Below, in pieces: positions 42,794-52,137 of a DNA stretch of 52,137 nucleotides. The stretch is taken from NCBI GenBank assembly GCA_016285245.1, contig JAEEQH010000022.1, positions 1 through 52,137 of the forward strand, in the 5' to 3' direction. Position 1 is the first letter of the stretch; each line of letters starts with the position of its first letter. Source of the DNA: Prevotella sp. Its GTDB lineage: Bacteria > Bacteroidota > Bacteroidia > Bacteroidales > Bacteroidaceae. Position numbers and translations under genes: made by a program. The notes below the pieces were generated by a model. That model made no database searches and was not told the DNA's origin. It saw only the letters and a list, made by a program, of their open reading frames with translations.

Positions 42794-44875
42794 CTAATCG
42801 TAAAGAATCAGGGCCGACTGCGGGTCGACGGTCACCTTGCTGCCAAGGACCTCGCCCATACCCTCCTCGTTGATGGCGCCGTTGCGGCAGACGATGATAT
42901 AGGAGCCCTCGGGGATAGTCATGTCGATAGCCTTGGTCTCGCTGTTCAGGATGACGATGATGTCGCGCCACGGGTCACCGCCGGCATTGTCCTTCAGGCG
43001 GAAGGCCACGACGGTGTCGGGGGCAGGCAGGAATTCCAGGTGACGGCGCACAAGGTCGGCACTGCCGAGGCGGAACGCCGGATGGTGTCGCCGGAGTGCG
43101 ATCAGGGCGCTGAGATACTCAAAGACCTGCGGGTAACGGTCCTTGTTCTTCCAGTCCAGGCGGTTGATGCTGTCGGGGGCGTTGTAGGAATTGTGGACGC
43201 CCTGCTTCGTACGTAGCAGCTCCTCGCCGCTGAGCATGAACGGCACGCCCTGCGACGTGAAGACGGCGGTATGGGCCAGCAGGTGGAGGCGGATCAGCTC
43301 GTCTTTTAACTGAGAGTTGAGAACTGAGCGCTCGAACTTGTTCGCTTTGCTTGCAAAGAATTGAGAGGTATGATTAGTTTTGGCAATGACCGATGCCATA
43401 AGGCGGTCGACGAGACACATATCGTCGTGGCAGGAGACGTAGCTCATCATCTGTGTGGGTTCCAACGCCCACGGTTCCTTGGTGTAGTTCACCTTGGTGT
43501 AATCCACCTGCGGATGCTCAATCATGCCGGCAATGCCTGCCTTGATGCTCTCCTTGAAAATATTCATGTCGGCCTCACAGTCAGTAACGGCACAACGCCC
43601 CAGCCAGCCTTCCTCCTTGTCGTCGTCGAACGGACCGCGCAGGGCGTCGCGCAGCTCGTCGCTGAAGGCGGCGATGCCTGGCATCTGCGCCGCATTGGCC
43701 TTCACGCCCAGTTGTTCCGTGGGCAGGGCACACTGGCCAGCGCTCCAGCCCTCGCCATAGACGAAGATCGACGGGTCCAGCGCGGTCAGCTCCTGTCGTA
43801 TCGCGTTCATCGTCGCGATGTCATGGCAGCCCATCAGGTCAAAGCGGAAGCCATCGATGTGGTATTCCCGTACCCAATACTTCACGCTCTCTATCATGAA
43901 GCGCCGCATCATCGGCTGCTCCGAGGCCGTCTCGTTGCCACATCCGGAGCCGTTGCTGAACTGAGAACTGAGAGTTGAGAACTGAGAGGTATGATTAGAC
44001 TCAGCGGCAGATGTAGTATCAGATTCAGCGGCAGATGTAATCATACCTCTCAGTTCTCCGTTCTCAACTCTCACTTTCCGATAGTAGTAGTCAGGATACG
44101 TCCTTTGGAAGTTAGAGTGTTCGATGTCGTAGGTGTGGTTGTAGACCACGTCGAGGATGACGCGGATGCCGGCGCGGTGGAGGGCCTGCACCATCTGCTT
44201 GAACTCGCGGACACGGCACAGCGGGTCCGTGGGGTCGGTACTGTACGAGCCCTCGGGGACGTTATAGTTCACGGGGTCGTAGCCCCAGTTGTACTGCGGC
44301 TCGTCCAGACGCGTCTCATCGACGGAGCCGAAGTCGTAGCTCGGCAGGATATGGACGGCGTTGACACCCAGCTGCTGCAGGTGGTCGATGGCCCATGGTT
44401 CCGTCAGCGCCAGGAACTTGCCGGGATGCTGTGCATCGGGACGGGCAATGGAGAAGTCGCGGTGGTGCAACTCATAGACGACGAGGTCGGCAGGCGATGC
44501 CACCGCCGGACGACGGTCGGCCTCCCACCCTACCGGGTCACTGTCCTTCATGTCGACGACGACACCTTTCTGGCCGTTCACCGTCACCGCCTTGGCGAAG
44601 ACGCCTGGCGAGGCCTGGCCGTTGACCACGAACTCATAGGTCTCGCCCTTGTGGTCGCCCGGTGCCGTGACGGTCCAGATGCTGTCGGCACCGAGCGTCA
44701 TCGGCAGGCTGTCGGTGCCCAGCCGCACCGAGCACGTAGCATCGGCGGGGGCAAAGAGGCGGAACACCGTCTCTTCAGGCGTGTACGTCATTTCGTCGAA
44801 GGTATAGGTCTCCTGTCCGGGGCTACAGGCTATCGTCAGCGCCACCATACTTATCGCTATCAGTTTCTTCATCAT
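42794..44875 (-). CDS. pulA: Type I pullulanase (GH13), lipoprotein
   Basis: A 693-residue debranching enzyme cleaving alpha-1,6 links in pullulan and branched maltodextrins. MMKKLIAISMVALTIAC carries a lipobox, so it is anchored in a membrane, probably the outer. A short CBM48-like N-terminal domain (about 25-120) precedes the barrel. YNWGYDPVNYN is the type I pullulanase signature. The nucleophile is Asp346 (GFRFDLMG), the acid/base Glu375 (YGEGW), and SCHDDM holds the third acid. Two insertions built from AACTGAG-type repeats add SAAES and NHTSQF linkers, near residues 265-305 and 505-525. Both are in surface-loop positions, and the motifs remain intact. It lies 15 nt after susB. Confidence 0.92.
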   Translation of the reverse strand: MMKKLIAISMVALTIACSPGQETYTFDEMTYTPEETVFRLFAPADATCSVRLGTDSLPMTLGADSIWTVTAPGDHKGETYEFVVNGQASPGVFAKAVTVNGQKGVVVDMKDSDPVGWEADRRPAVASPADLVVYELHHRDFSIARPDAQHPGKFLALTEPWAIDHLQQLGVNAVHILPSYDFGSVDETRLDEPQYNWGYDPVNYNVPEGSYSTDPTDPLCRVREFKQMVQALHRAGIRVILDVVYNHTYDIEHSNFQRTYPDYYYRKVRVENGELRGMITSAAESDTTSAAESNHTSQFSTLSSQFSNGSGCGNETASEQPMMRRFMIESVKYWVREYHIDGFRFDLMGCHDIATMNAIRQELTALDPSIFVYGEGWSAGQCALPTEQLGVKANAAQMPGIAAFSDELRDALRGPFDDDKEEGWLGRCAVTDCEADMNIFKESIKAGIAGMIEHPQVDYTKVNYTKEPWALEPTQMMSYVSCHDDMCLVDRLMASVIAKTNHTSQFFASKANKFERSVLNSQLKDELIRLHLLAHTAVFTSQGVPFMLSGEELLRTKQGVHNSYNAPDSINRLDWKNKDRYPQVFEYLSALIALRRHHPAFRLGSADLVRRHLEFLPAPDTVVAFRLKDNAGGDPWRDIIVILNSETKAIDMTIPEGSYIIVCRNGAINEEGMGEVLGSKVTVDPQSALILYD
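43304..43380 (-). repeat. AACTGAG repeat insert with nested 20-nt word in pulA
   Basis: The plus strand reads three AACTGAG/AGTTGAG units (43305-43328), then a nested stretch containing the word TCGCTTTGCTTGCAAAGAAT (43342-43361), then TGAGAGGTATGATTAG (43362-43377). The last 16 nt recur exactly at 43983-43998, so this is a second copy of the same element in one gene. Confidence 0.75.
43957..44074. repeat. AACTGAG repeat hairpin in pulA
   Basis: Four AACTGAG/AGTTGAG units lead into a 21-bp arm (43977-43997) whose exact reverse complement is at 44038-44058. The 40-nt loop holds TCAGCGGCAGATGTA twice (44001-44015 and 44025-44039). It encodes the SAAES...SAAES...NHTSQF linker of the pullulanase. 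Confidence 0.8.
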
Positions 44876-44890
44876 TCGTTTCTGTCGGTT

Positions 44891-47115
<2,225 letters not shown>

Positions 47116-47119
47116 TTAG

Positions 47120-49555
47120 TTATTTCCTGCCGCTCTGCGTGATGAGCGTACTGATTTCGTAGTTCAGGGCATCGGCCTTGAGCAGCTGTTCGATGTTCAG
47201 GTGCATACGGTAGCGCCAATAGTGGCGGGGATTGGCCGGGATGTTGATGCGCTCGGCATTCTGGTCAGGCAGGCGCAGCTCCTCGTCGATGCTGAGCCAG
47301 TCCTGCAAGGACAGCAGACAAAGCATCGACGGACAGGTGAGGTGGCGCGAGACGATGTCCTTAGCCAGCCAACCGGGCAGCGGATGGGGAGCGTCGCCAC
47401 CACGGTAGAGCATGGTGTTGTAGTAGTCCTGCGTCCGCTCGTTGTCCTCGTCCCACCACTGGCGTAGCGTCGGCATATCGTGGGTGGAGATGGTGGCAAC
47501 GGAGCGGTAGGGGTTCTGCGACAGGTGGCCGAAGCGTACGCGCGGGTCCTTGGGCATCGACTGTATCTCGAGCGAGAGGATGCGCAGCTCGTTCATCACC
47601 CAGGGCACGCAGTCGGGCACCATGCCGAGGTCCTCGGCACAGACGAGCATACGCGTGGCCTGCGTCAGTCGCGGCAGCTTCTTCATGGCCTCCTGGTACC
47701 AGAACTGGTTGTTGCGCTGGTAGAAGTAGTCATTGTAGAGATGGTTGAAACAGGACTTCTGCTCCTCGGACAGCTGTTCGTAGACCGTCTGGTACTGAAC
47801 GGCAATACGCGGATGCCAGCGGTCCTGGCGCTTGTGGTCGACGAGGAACAGTCCCTCGTTGAAGCGCACGCCGTAGCCTTCGATCTCCTCGAGACTCAGA
47901 CCGAGTGCCGGCGCAAACTGTCCCATGAGTCCCGACTTCTCTGGCACGGGGATCTCCCAGATACGGAAGAAGCCAAGGACATGGTCGATGCGGTAGGCGT
48001 CGAAGTACTGTGCCATCTTGCGGAAGCGGCGCACCCACCACTGACAGCCATCCTTCAGCATCTCGTCCCAGTTGTAGGTGGGGAAGCCCCAGTTCTGGCC
48101 GTCGGCCGAGAACGGGTCGGGCGGTGCTCCGGCCTGCCCGTTGAGGTTGAAGTAGCGCGGCTCCACCCAGGCCTCGACACCGTCGCGCGAGATGCCGATG
48201 GGGATGTCACCTTTCAGTATCACGCGGTGCGCACGTGCGTACGCATGAGCCTCGCGCATCTGACGGTCCAAATGATATTGCACGAAATACCAGAAATCTT
48301 GGGCGCTATCCTTCCTCGTTCCTCCTTCCTCGTTCTTTGTCTTCTCAGGCCACTTGCTGAACTCCGCCGTGCCGTACTTGTCGCGGTTGACACAGAAACG
48401 GGCGTAGGGCTCCAGCCACTCCTTGTTCTCGGCAACGAACTGCTTATAGGCGGCGGTACGCTTCGTCTTCGCACCTTCCTGCTGGTAGATGGCCTGCAGG
48501 TAGTCCATCTTGGCACGGAACATCCGCTCATAGTCGATCTGCGGCAGGGCGTTGAGCTCCTGACGCAGCTGTTCGAAGGTGGCCTTCAGCGTTTCGTCTT
48601 TTAACTCAGGCAGCTGTCTGAAGTCGCAGTACTGCGGGTGCAGGGCGTAGATGCTGATGGAGTTGTAGGGATAGGAGTCCTGCCACGTGCCGGTCATGTT
48701 CGTATCGTTGATGGGCAGCACCTGGAGGATACGCTGGTTCGTCTTCTCACACCAGTCGACCATCTTCTTCAGGTCGCCAAAGTCGCCGACGCCGAAGCTG
48801 CCTTCAGAACGGAGCGAGAATACGGGGATGACGGTTCCGGCCCCTTTCCACGGATAGACAGGGAAGAATGCCTGCGGCAGCTCATAGATGACCACCTCAC
48901 CCTCGGCCATTTCCGGGAGGGCGATGGTGCGATTGATGCCGTTCTCCCACATCGGAGTGAAGTCAACCTCCTCGTTGAGCACCACGAACTTGAACTCAAA
49001 GGTCTGCGGCAGCACGTCGGCATCGAGTGAGATGACCCATTCATTGCTTTCGTGCTCAGCCATTGTCAGGGCTTTGCTTGCTTCCCAGTTACCCAGGCTC
49101 TGGCCACCACCGATGACAGCCAGCCGCTCGTTGCTGCGCAGCTGCGGCGCACGCACCTTCAGTCTCACGGTGTGCTGGAACTCCGTGCCTGTACTGAGAT
49201 GGCGCTCACGCTTGTTCACGCAGTCGGTGAACGCCGACGAGTACATATACGAGTCGTCGGGGACGTCGAGCCAGTGGTCATAGACCGTATAGAGCGCCCC
49301 GCGGACGGCGGCAAACTCCAGCCGGTGAGGTTCGACGAGCCACTCATGACGCGCCAGCTTGCCGTCGCGTAGCACCGTGTAGTAGTAGTCGATGTACGCT
49401 CCGGCCTTCACCGTCTTGGTGAGTTCACAGCCCCAGTGACAGCCGTCGAGGGTACCCATCTTGTGTGTCTCCGTCTTTCCATCCTCTTTAAGGACATTCA
49501 GCACCAGCTCCTCACCAAAGGTCGTCTGGTACTCCACATTAAACCGTATTTTCAT
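47120..49555 (-). CDS. malQ: 4-alpha-glucanotransferase (GH77) with starch-binding N-terminus
   Basis: An 811-residue cytoplasmic amylomaltase that transfers glucan segments between maltodextrins; no signal peptide is visible. Residues 1-110 and about 125-235 look like tandem CBM20-type starch-binding domains (RLAVIGGGQSLGNWEASKAL is typical). The GH77 barrel follows: VIPVFSLRSEGSFGVGDFGDL, PINDTNMTGTWQDSYPYNSIS, nucleophile Asp524 in YRIDHVLGFFRIW, acid/base Glu641 in CAEDLGM, and STHDMPTLRQWW. A short 7-nt repeat (48310-48335) inserts KNEEGGTRK ahead of DFWYFVQYHLDRQ. It lies 39 nt after the MFS gene, and a LacI-type palindrome is just upstream of its start. Confidence 0.94.
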   Translation of the reverse strand: MKIRFNVEYQTTFGEELVLNVLKEDGKTETHKMGTLDGCHWGCELTKTVKAGAYIDYYYTVLRDGKLARHEWLVEPHRLEFAAVRGALYTVYDHWLDVPDDSYMYSSAFTDCVNKRERHLSTGTEFQHTVRLKVRAPQLRSNERLAVIGGGQSLGNWEASKALTMAEHESNEWVISLDADVLPQTFEFKFVVLNEEVDFTPMWENGINRTIALPEMAEGEVVIYELPQAFFPVYPWKGAGTVIPVFSLRSEGSFGVGDFGDLKKMVDWCEKTNQRILQVLPINDTNMTGTWQDSYPYNSISIYALHPQYCDFRQLPELKDETLKATFEQLRQELNALPQIDYERMFRAKMDYLQAIYQQEGAKTKRTAAYKQFVAENKEWLEPYARFCVNRDKYGTAEFSKWPEKTKNEEGGTRKDSAQDFWYFVQYHLDRQMREAHAYARAHRVILKGDIPIGISRDGVEAWVEPRYFNLNGQAGAPPDPFSADGQNWGFPTYNWDEMLKDGCQWWVRRFRKMAQYFDAYRIDHVLGFFRIWEIPVPEKSGLMGQFAPALGLSLEEIEGYGVRFNEGLFLVDHKRQDRWHPRIAVQYQTVYEQLSEEQKSCFNHLYNDYFYQRNNQFWYQEAMKKLPRLTQATRMLVCAEDLGMVPDCVPWVMNELRILSLEIQSMPKDPRVRFGHLSQNPYRSVATISTHDMPTLRQWWDEDNERTQDYYNTMLYRGGDAPHPLPGWLAKDIVSRHLTCPSMLCLLSLQDWLSIDEELRLPDQNAERINIPANPRHYWRYRMHLNIEQLLKADALNYEISTLITQSGRK
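48310..48335 (-). repeat. 7-nt tandem repeat inside malQ
   Basis: The coding strand reads GAACGAG GAAGGAG GAACGAG GAAGG in 7-nt register, encoding NEEGGTRK. It is the third in-gene copy of the family seen at 16770-16805 and 42409-42482, again with the purine strand coding. Confidence 0.85.
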
Positions 49556-49575
49556 AGTAATGTTATATTATTTTG

Positions 49576-49589
49576 TGCAAACGTTTGCA
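49576..49589. promoter_or_regulatory. LacI-type operator candidate upstream of malQ
   Basis: TGCAAACGTTTGCA is a perfect 14-bp palindrome with the AAACGTTT core typical of LacI-family and CRE-like operators. It lies 21-34 bp upstream of the malQ start, in the 39-bp gap after the MFS stop. The regulator gene is two genes away (51026-52051). Confidence 0.75.
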
Positions 49590-49594
49590 ATCTT

Positions 49595-50947
49595 TCAATT
49601 CTTCTCTCTAATGATAAACACGCACCCACTTCCCACGAGGAAGCAGACAGCCGACACCAACATCATCGTTGACGGATGGTGGCCCACCAACGACAGGATG
49701 CCTCCGCCAAGGAGCGCAGCCACAATCTGGGGGATGCAGATGGTACCATTGAACAGTCCCAGATAGGCACCCATGTGACCATAGCCCTGCAACGCATTCG
49801 TCACCAGCGTGAAAGGCATCGCCAGCATCGCCGCCCAGCCACAGCCAATCAGCAGGAACGGCACGATCTGACCGTACTCGTTAGGAATAAACGGTATCAG
49901 CACGAAACCGACAGCACCTAACAAGAGGCTCACGCTATAGGCCATCTTCACGTTACTGAAACGAGGCAGCACCATCGCCCAAAGCACCGAACCCAGAGCC
50001 TGGATGGCATAGAGCACACCCGTCCAGTTGCCAGCCTGCTGATAAGCCTCGGAACCGGCATCAGTAGTGCCCCACACCGTCTCGCTGACAGCATCGACGA
50101 CATACGTCCACATATAAAGCATACCTGCCCAACAGAAGAACTGCACCAAGCCCACCTTCCAGAAGGTGGAGGGTGCCTTCTTCAGCAGCACAAGCCAGTT
50201 AGCACTACGGCCGGCGGTTCCGCCACCGTCGGCTTTGCCGTCACCATGTGACGGCCCTACCCCTGGCGCCTCAGAGCCCCCATTATACGCTGCATACTCC
50301 TGCGGCGGCCACTCCTTCACCTTCAGCGTCGTATACACCACACAGACAATCAGAATGGCGGCACCGATATAGAACGACCAGATTACCGTATCGGGCACGA
50401 CACCCTCGGCAGCAACATTGCTCAAGCCCACCGCCGCGAAGATGAATGGGAAAAGGAAGCCCATAATCGAACCGGCATTACACAAGAACGACTGGATGGA
50501 GTAGGCCTTTGCCTTCTGACGTTCATTCACCATGTCACCAACAAGCATCTTGAAAGGCTGCATCGCCATGTTGATACTCGTATCAAGCAACATCAGCGCA
50601 AAGAGACCGAAGATCAGGGCCGCAGACACACCCATGCCAAACGAACCCGAATTAGGCAACAGACACATCACCGCCACGGCCATCGCCGCACCGACAAACA
50701 GATAAGGTATACGGCGGCCATAGCGCGTCCACGTCCTGTCGCTCAACGTACCTACGATCGGCTGCACGATGATGCCCATCAGCGGCGGCAACACCCAGAA
50801 AAACGACAGCTGGTGAGGGTCGGCACCCAGCGTACGGAAGATACGGGAGATGTTACCACTCTGCAGGGCATACGCTATCTGTACGCCAAAGAATCCGAAA
50901 CTCAGGTTCCAAAGCTTCCAAAAACTTAAATCAGGCTTCTGTTTCAT
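49595..50947 (-). CDS. MFS sugar transporter, probable maltose/maltodextrin importer
   Basis: A 450-residue inner-membrane protein with about 12 hydrophobic segments. ATG 50947 is chosen because MKQKPDLSFWKLWNLSFGFFGVQ is the standard opening of this group. The frame extends to 51004 only through a noncoding repeat. GTLSDRTWTRYGRRIPYLFVG between TM2 and TM3 is the MFS loop motif (RxGRRxP), similar to GPH/SUC-type symporters. Its position between a LacI regulator and malQ makes maltose or maltodextrin the likely substrate; this is inferred. A Gly/Pro-rich cytoplasmic loop in the middle is typical. The last codons and TGA lie in an AATTGA word, as in purL. Confidence 0.88.
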   Translation of the reverse strand: MKQKPDLSFWKLWNLSFGFFGVQIAYALQSGNISRIFRTLGADPHQLSFFWVLPPLMGIIVQPIVGTLSDRTWTRYGRRIPYLFVGAAMAVAVMCLLPNSGSFGMGVSAALIFGLFALMLLDTSINMAMQPFKMLVGDMVNERQKAKAYSIQSFLCNAGSIMGFLFPFIFAAVGLSNVAAEGVVPDTVIWSFYIGAAILIVCVVYTTLKVKEWPPQEYAAYNGGSEAPGVGPSHGDGKADGGGTAGRSANWLVLLKKAPSTFWKVGLVQFFCWAGMLYMWTYVVDAVSETVWGTTDAGSEAYQQAGNWTGVLYAIQALGSVLWAMVLPRFSNVKMAYSVSLLLGAVGFVLIPFIPNEYGQIVPFLLIGCGWAAMLAMPFTLVTNALQGYGHMGAYLGLFNGTICIPQIVAALLGGGILSLVGHHPSTMMLVSAVCFLVGSGCVFIIREKN

Positions 50948-50973
50948 TATAGTTTTTTCTTTTGGTCTTTTTC

Positions 50974-51025
50974 TTATGGGGCCTATGGGTCTTATAGGAC
51001 TCATGGGACTTATAGGACTTATGGG
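50974..51025. repeat. 9-nt GGACTTATG tandem repeat after lacI
   Basis: About five and a half units of a 9-nt repeat (GGTCTTATA, GGACTCATG, GGACTTATA, GGACTTATG) fill 52 of the 78 nt between the lacI stop and the MFS start, ending exactly at the lacI stop codon. The same unit encodes the signal-peptide cores at 27800-27838 and 29616-29652. Confidence 0.85.
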
Positions 51026-52051
51026 TTACCTCGTCGTTCCACGGATAACGAGCCGCGTGCGCACCACGCGCTTCTCAATGCTGTCCATGGGCAGAAGGCC
51101 CTCCACCTTGTCGATAAGGATCTCGGCGGCCTCCTCACCTACCCGCTTGCCACGCTGTTCGACGGTCGTCAACATCGGATCGCAGGCCACGGCACGCTGG
51201 CCGTTGGTAAAGCCACAGATCGAGATGTCCTCGGGCACACGCAGCCCCATACGCTTCACCGTGTAGAGGATGCCGATGGCCGTATCGTCGTTGACGGCAA
51301 AGAACGCATCGGGGTAGTAGTCGCCGTCGAAGAGGTCTGGTGTTATCAGTTCGGCATCCTGGCGGTTGTCACAGATACGCACCAGATGTTCGTCGAAGGG
51401 CAGACCGCGCTTGAGCAGAGCGTCCTTATAGCCATTGAAGCGGTTCTTCGAGATCTCCAGCTGCATCGGCGAGCCATAGAAGGCTATACGACGGCAGCCG
51501 GTCTCAATGAGATGTTGCACGGCAGTGAAAGCGCCCATATAGTCGTCGACCACCACACGGCTGGCATTGACGCCCGTACAGATACGGTCATAGAACACGA
51601 TGGGTATCTGTGAGTCCAACAGCTTCTGGAAATGGTCGTAGCGACGCGTGTCCTTGGCCTGCGAGACGATGACGCCACACACCTTCAGCCGGTGGAACAT
51701 CTCACAGATACGCACCTCACGCTCATAAGTCTCGTTGCTCAGCGCCACCATAATATAATACCCGCGTACGATGGCGGCCTCCTCGATACCCGTCAGGATA
51801 CTGGAGAAGTAATAATGCGTGAACTCCGGGACGATGACACCAATGACACGCGACGGCTGCACACGACTGTGACGCAGCGACTCAGCCAGCACGTTCGGCG
51901 TGAAGTTATGCTCACGGGCATACTGCTGCACCATCCGGCGCTTCTCCTCGCTGATGCGCGGAGAGTCGTGCAGCGCACGCGATACCGTGGCCACGCTGAT
52001 GCCCAGTTCACGGGCAATGTCCTTCATCGTCAAGACAGGCTGTTCGTTCAT
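51026..52051 (-). CDS. LacI-family transcriptional regulator of the maltodextrin operon
   Basis: A 341-residue DNA-binding repressor or activator. The N-terminal helix-turn-helix reads TMKDIARELGISVATVSRAL, followed by the hinge helix NVLAESLRHSR. The periplasmic-binding-protein-like effector domain (about 65-335) begins VIGVIVPEFTHYYFSSILTGIE and includes GCRRIAFYGSP and DAFFAVNDDTAIGIL. It is the first gene of a six-gene operon for alpha-glucan use, so the effector is probably maltose or a maltodextrin. The palindromes at 49576-49589 and 40156-40169 are candidate binding sites. Promoter: a TAACTTTG -7 lies at 52071-52078, 19 nt before the start codon. Confidence 0.93.
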   Translation of the reverse strand: MNEQPVLTMKDIARELGISVATVSRALHDSPRISEEKRRMVQQYAREHNFTPNVLAESLRHSRVQPSRVIGVIVPEFTHYYFSSILTGIEEAAIVRGYYIMVALSNETYEREVRICEMFHRLKVCGVIVSQAKDTRRYDHFQKLLDSQIPIVFYDRICTGVNASRVVVDDYMGAFTAVQHLIETGCRRIAFYGSPMQLEISKNRFNGYKDALLKRGLPFDEHLVRICDNRQDAELITPDLFDGDYYPDAFFAVNDDTAIGILYTVKRMGLRVPEDISICGFTNGQRAVACDPMLTTVEQRGKRVGEEAAEILIDKVEGLLPMDSIEKRVVRTRLVIRGTTR

Positions 52052-52070
52052 CTTTTAGGTTTTTCGCTTA

Positions 52071-52078
52071 CAAAGTTA
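52071..52078 (-). promoter_or_regulatory. Probable -7 element of the LacI/maltodextrin operon
   Basis: The minus strand reads TAACTTTG, fitting TAnnTTTG, just upstream of the start at 52051. No TTTG lies at the usual spacing. I see no AAACGTTT palindrome here, so autoregulation at this promoter is not supported. Confidence 0.5.
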
Positions 52079-52137
52079 GACAAAAGTTTCGTTCATGTAT
52101 CTTCATACATTGGTTTATTGTTTGTATTATCTGCGCA

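Noticed and set aside
50948..51004. Extended N-terminus of the MFS transporter from 51004
   Set aside because: The added residues (SPIRPIGPIRKRPKEK) are a reading of the 9-nt repeat and do not fit an MFS N-terminus.

Overview
The window is from a member of the Bacteroidales, most likely a Prevotella-type (Prevotellaceae) gut or rumen bacterium. Three lines of evidence support this: paired SusC/SusD outer-membrane glycan importers, a Sus-type starch/maltodextrin cluster (GH13, GH97, GH77), and several promoters of the Bacteroidota form TTTG - 19/20 nt - TAnnTTTGC. The genus is inferred from protein style, not from a marker gene. I saw no tRNA, rRNA, CRISPR array or classical insertion sequence.

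Layout. 1-8.8 kb: an OmpA-type lipoprotein, an M1 aminopeptidase, purL, and a two-gene chromate-type transporter. 8.8-18.6 kb: secreted glycanases (GH30, two-domain GH43, GH28) that suggest attack on pectin/arabinogalactan-type plant polysaccharide, a LruC/DUF4842-like lipoprotein and an ABC half-transporter. 18.7-35.8 kb: a seven-gene leftward operon with two SusC/SusD pairs and three fasciclin-domain lipoproteins but no enzyme. 36.1-40.0 kb: a 1293-residue secreted protein with three copies of a module that looks glycan-binding. 40.0-40.8 kb: an 833-bp gene-free stretch packed with direct and inverted repeats. 40.8-52.1 kb: a leftward alpha-glucan operon: LacI regulator, MFS transporter, 4-alpha-glucanotransferase, GH97 alpha-glucosidase, type I pullulanase, neopullulanase.

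How the genes may work together. The last operon is a near-complete maltodextrin pathway: pullulanase and neopullulanase debranch and shorten alpha-glucans, the GH97 enzyme releases glucose, the MFS protein imports short oligosaccharides, and cytoplasmic MalQ rearranges them. A perfect 14-bp palindrome with an AAACGTTT core lies between the MFS gene and malQ. A second palindrome with the same core lies upstream of the 1293-residue protein, so that uncharacterised protein may belong to the same LacI regulon.

The strongest unexplained signal is a set of short-period (7, 8 or 9 nt) degenerate tandem repeats. They occur at stop codons between genes and also inside coding sequences, where they add charged heptads to three proteins, add linkers to the pullulanase, and make up the hydrophobic core of several signal peptides.
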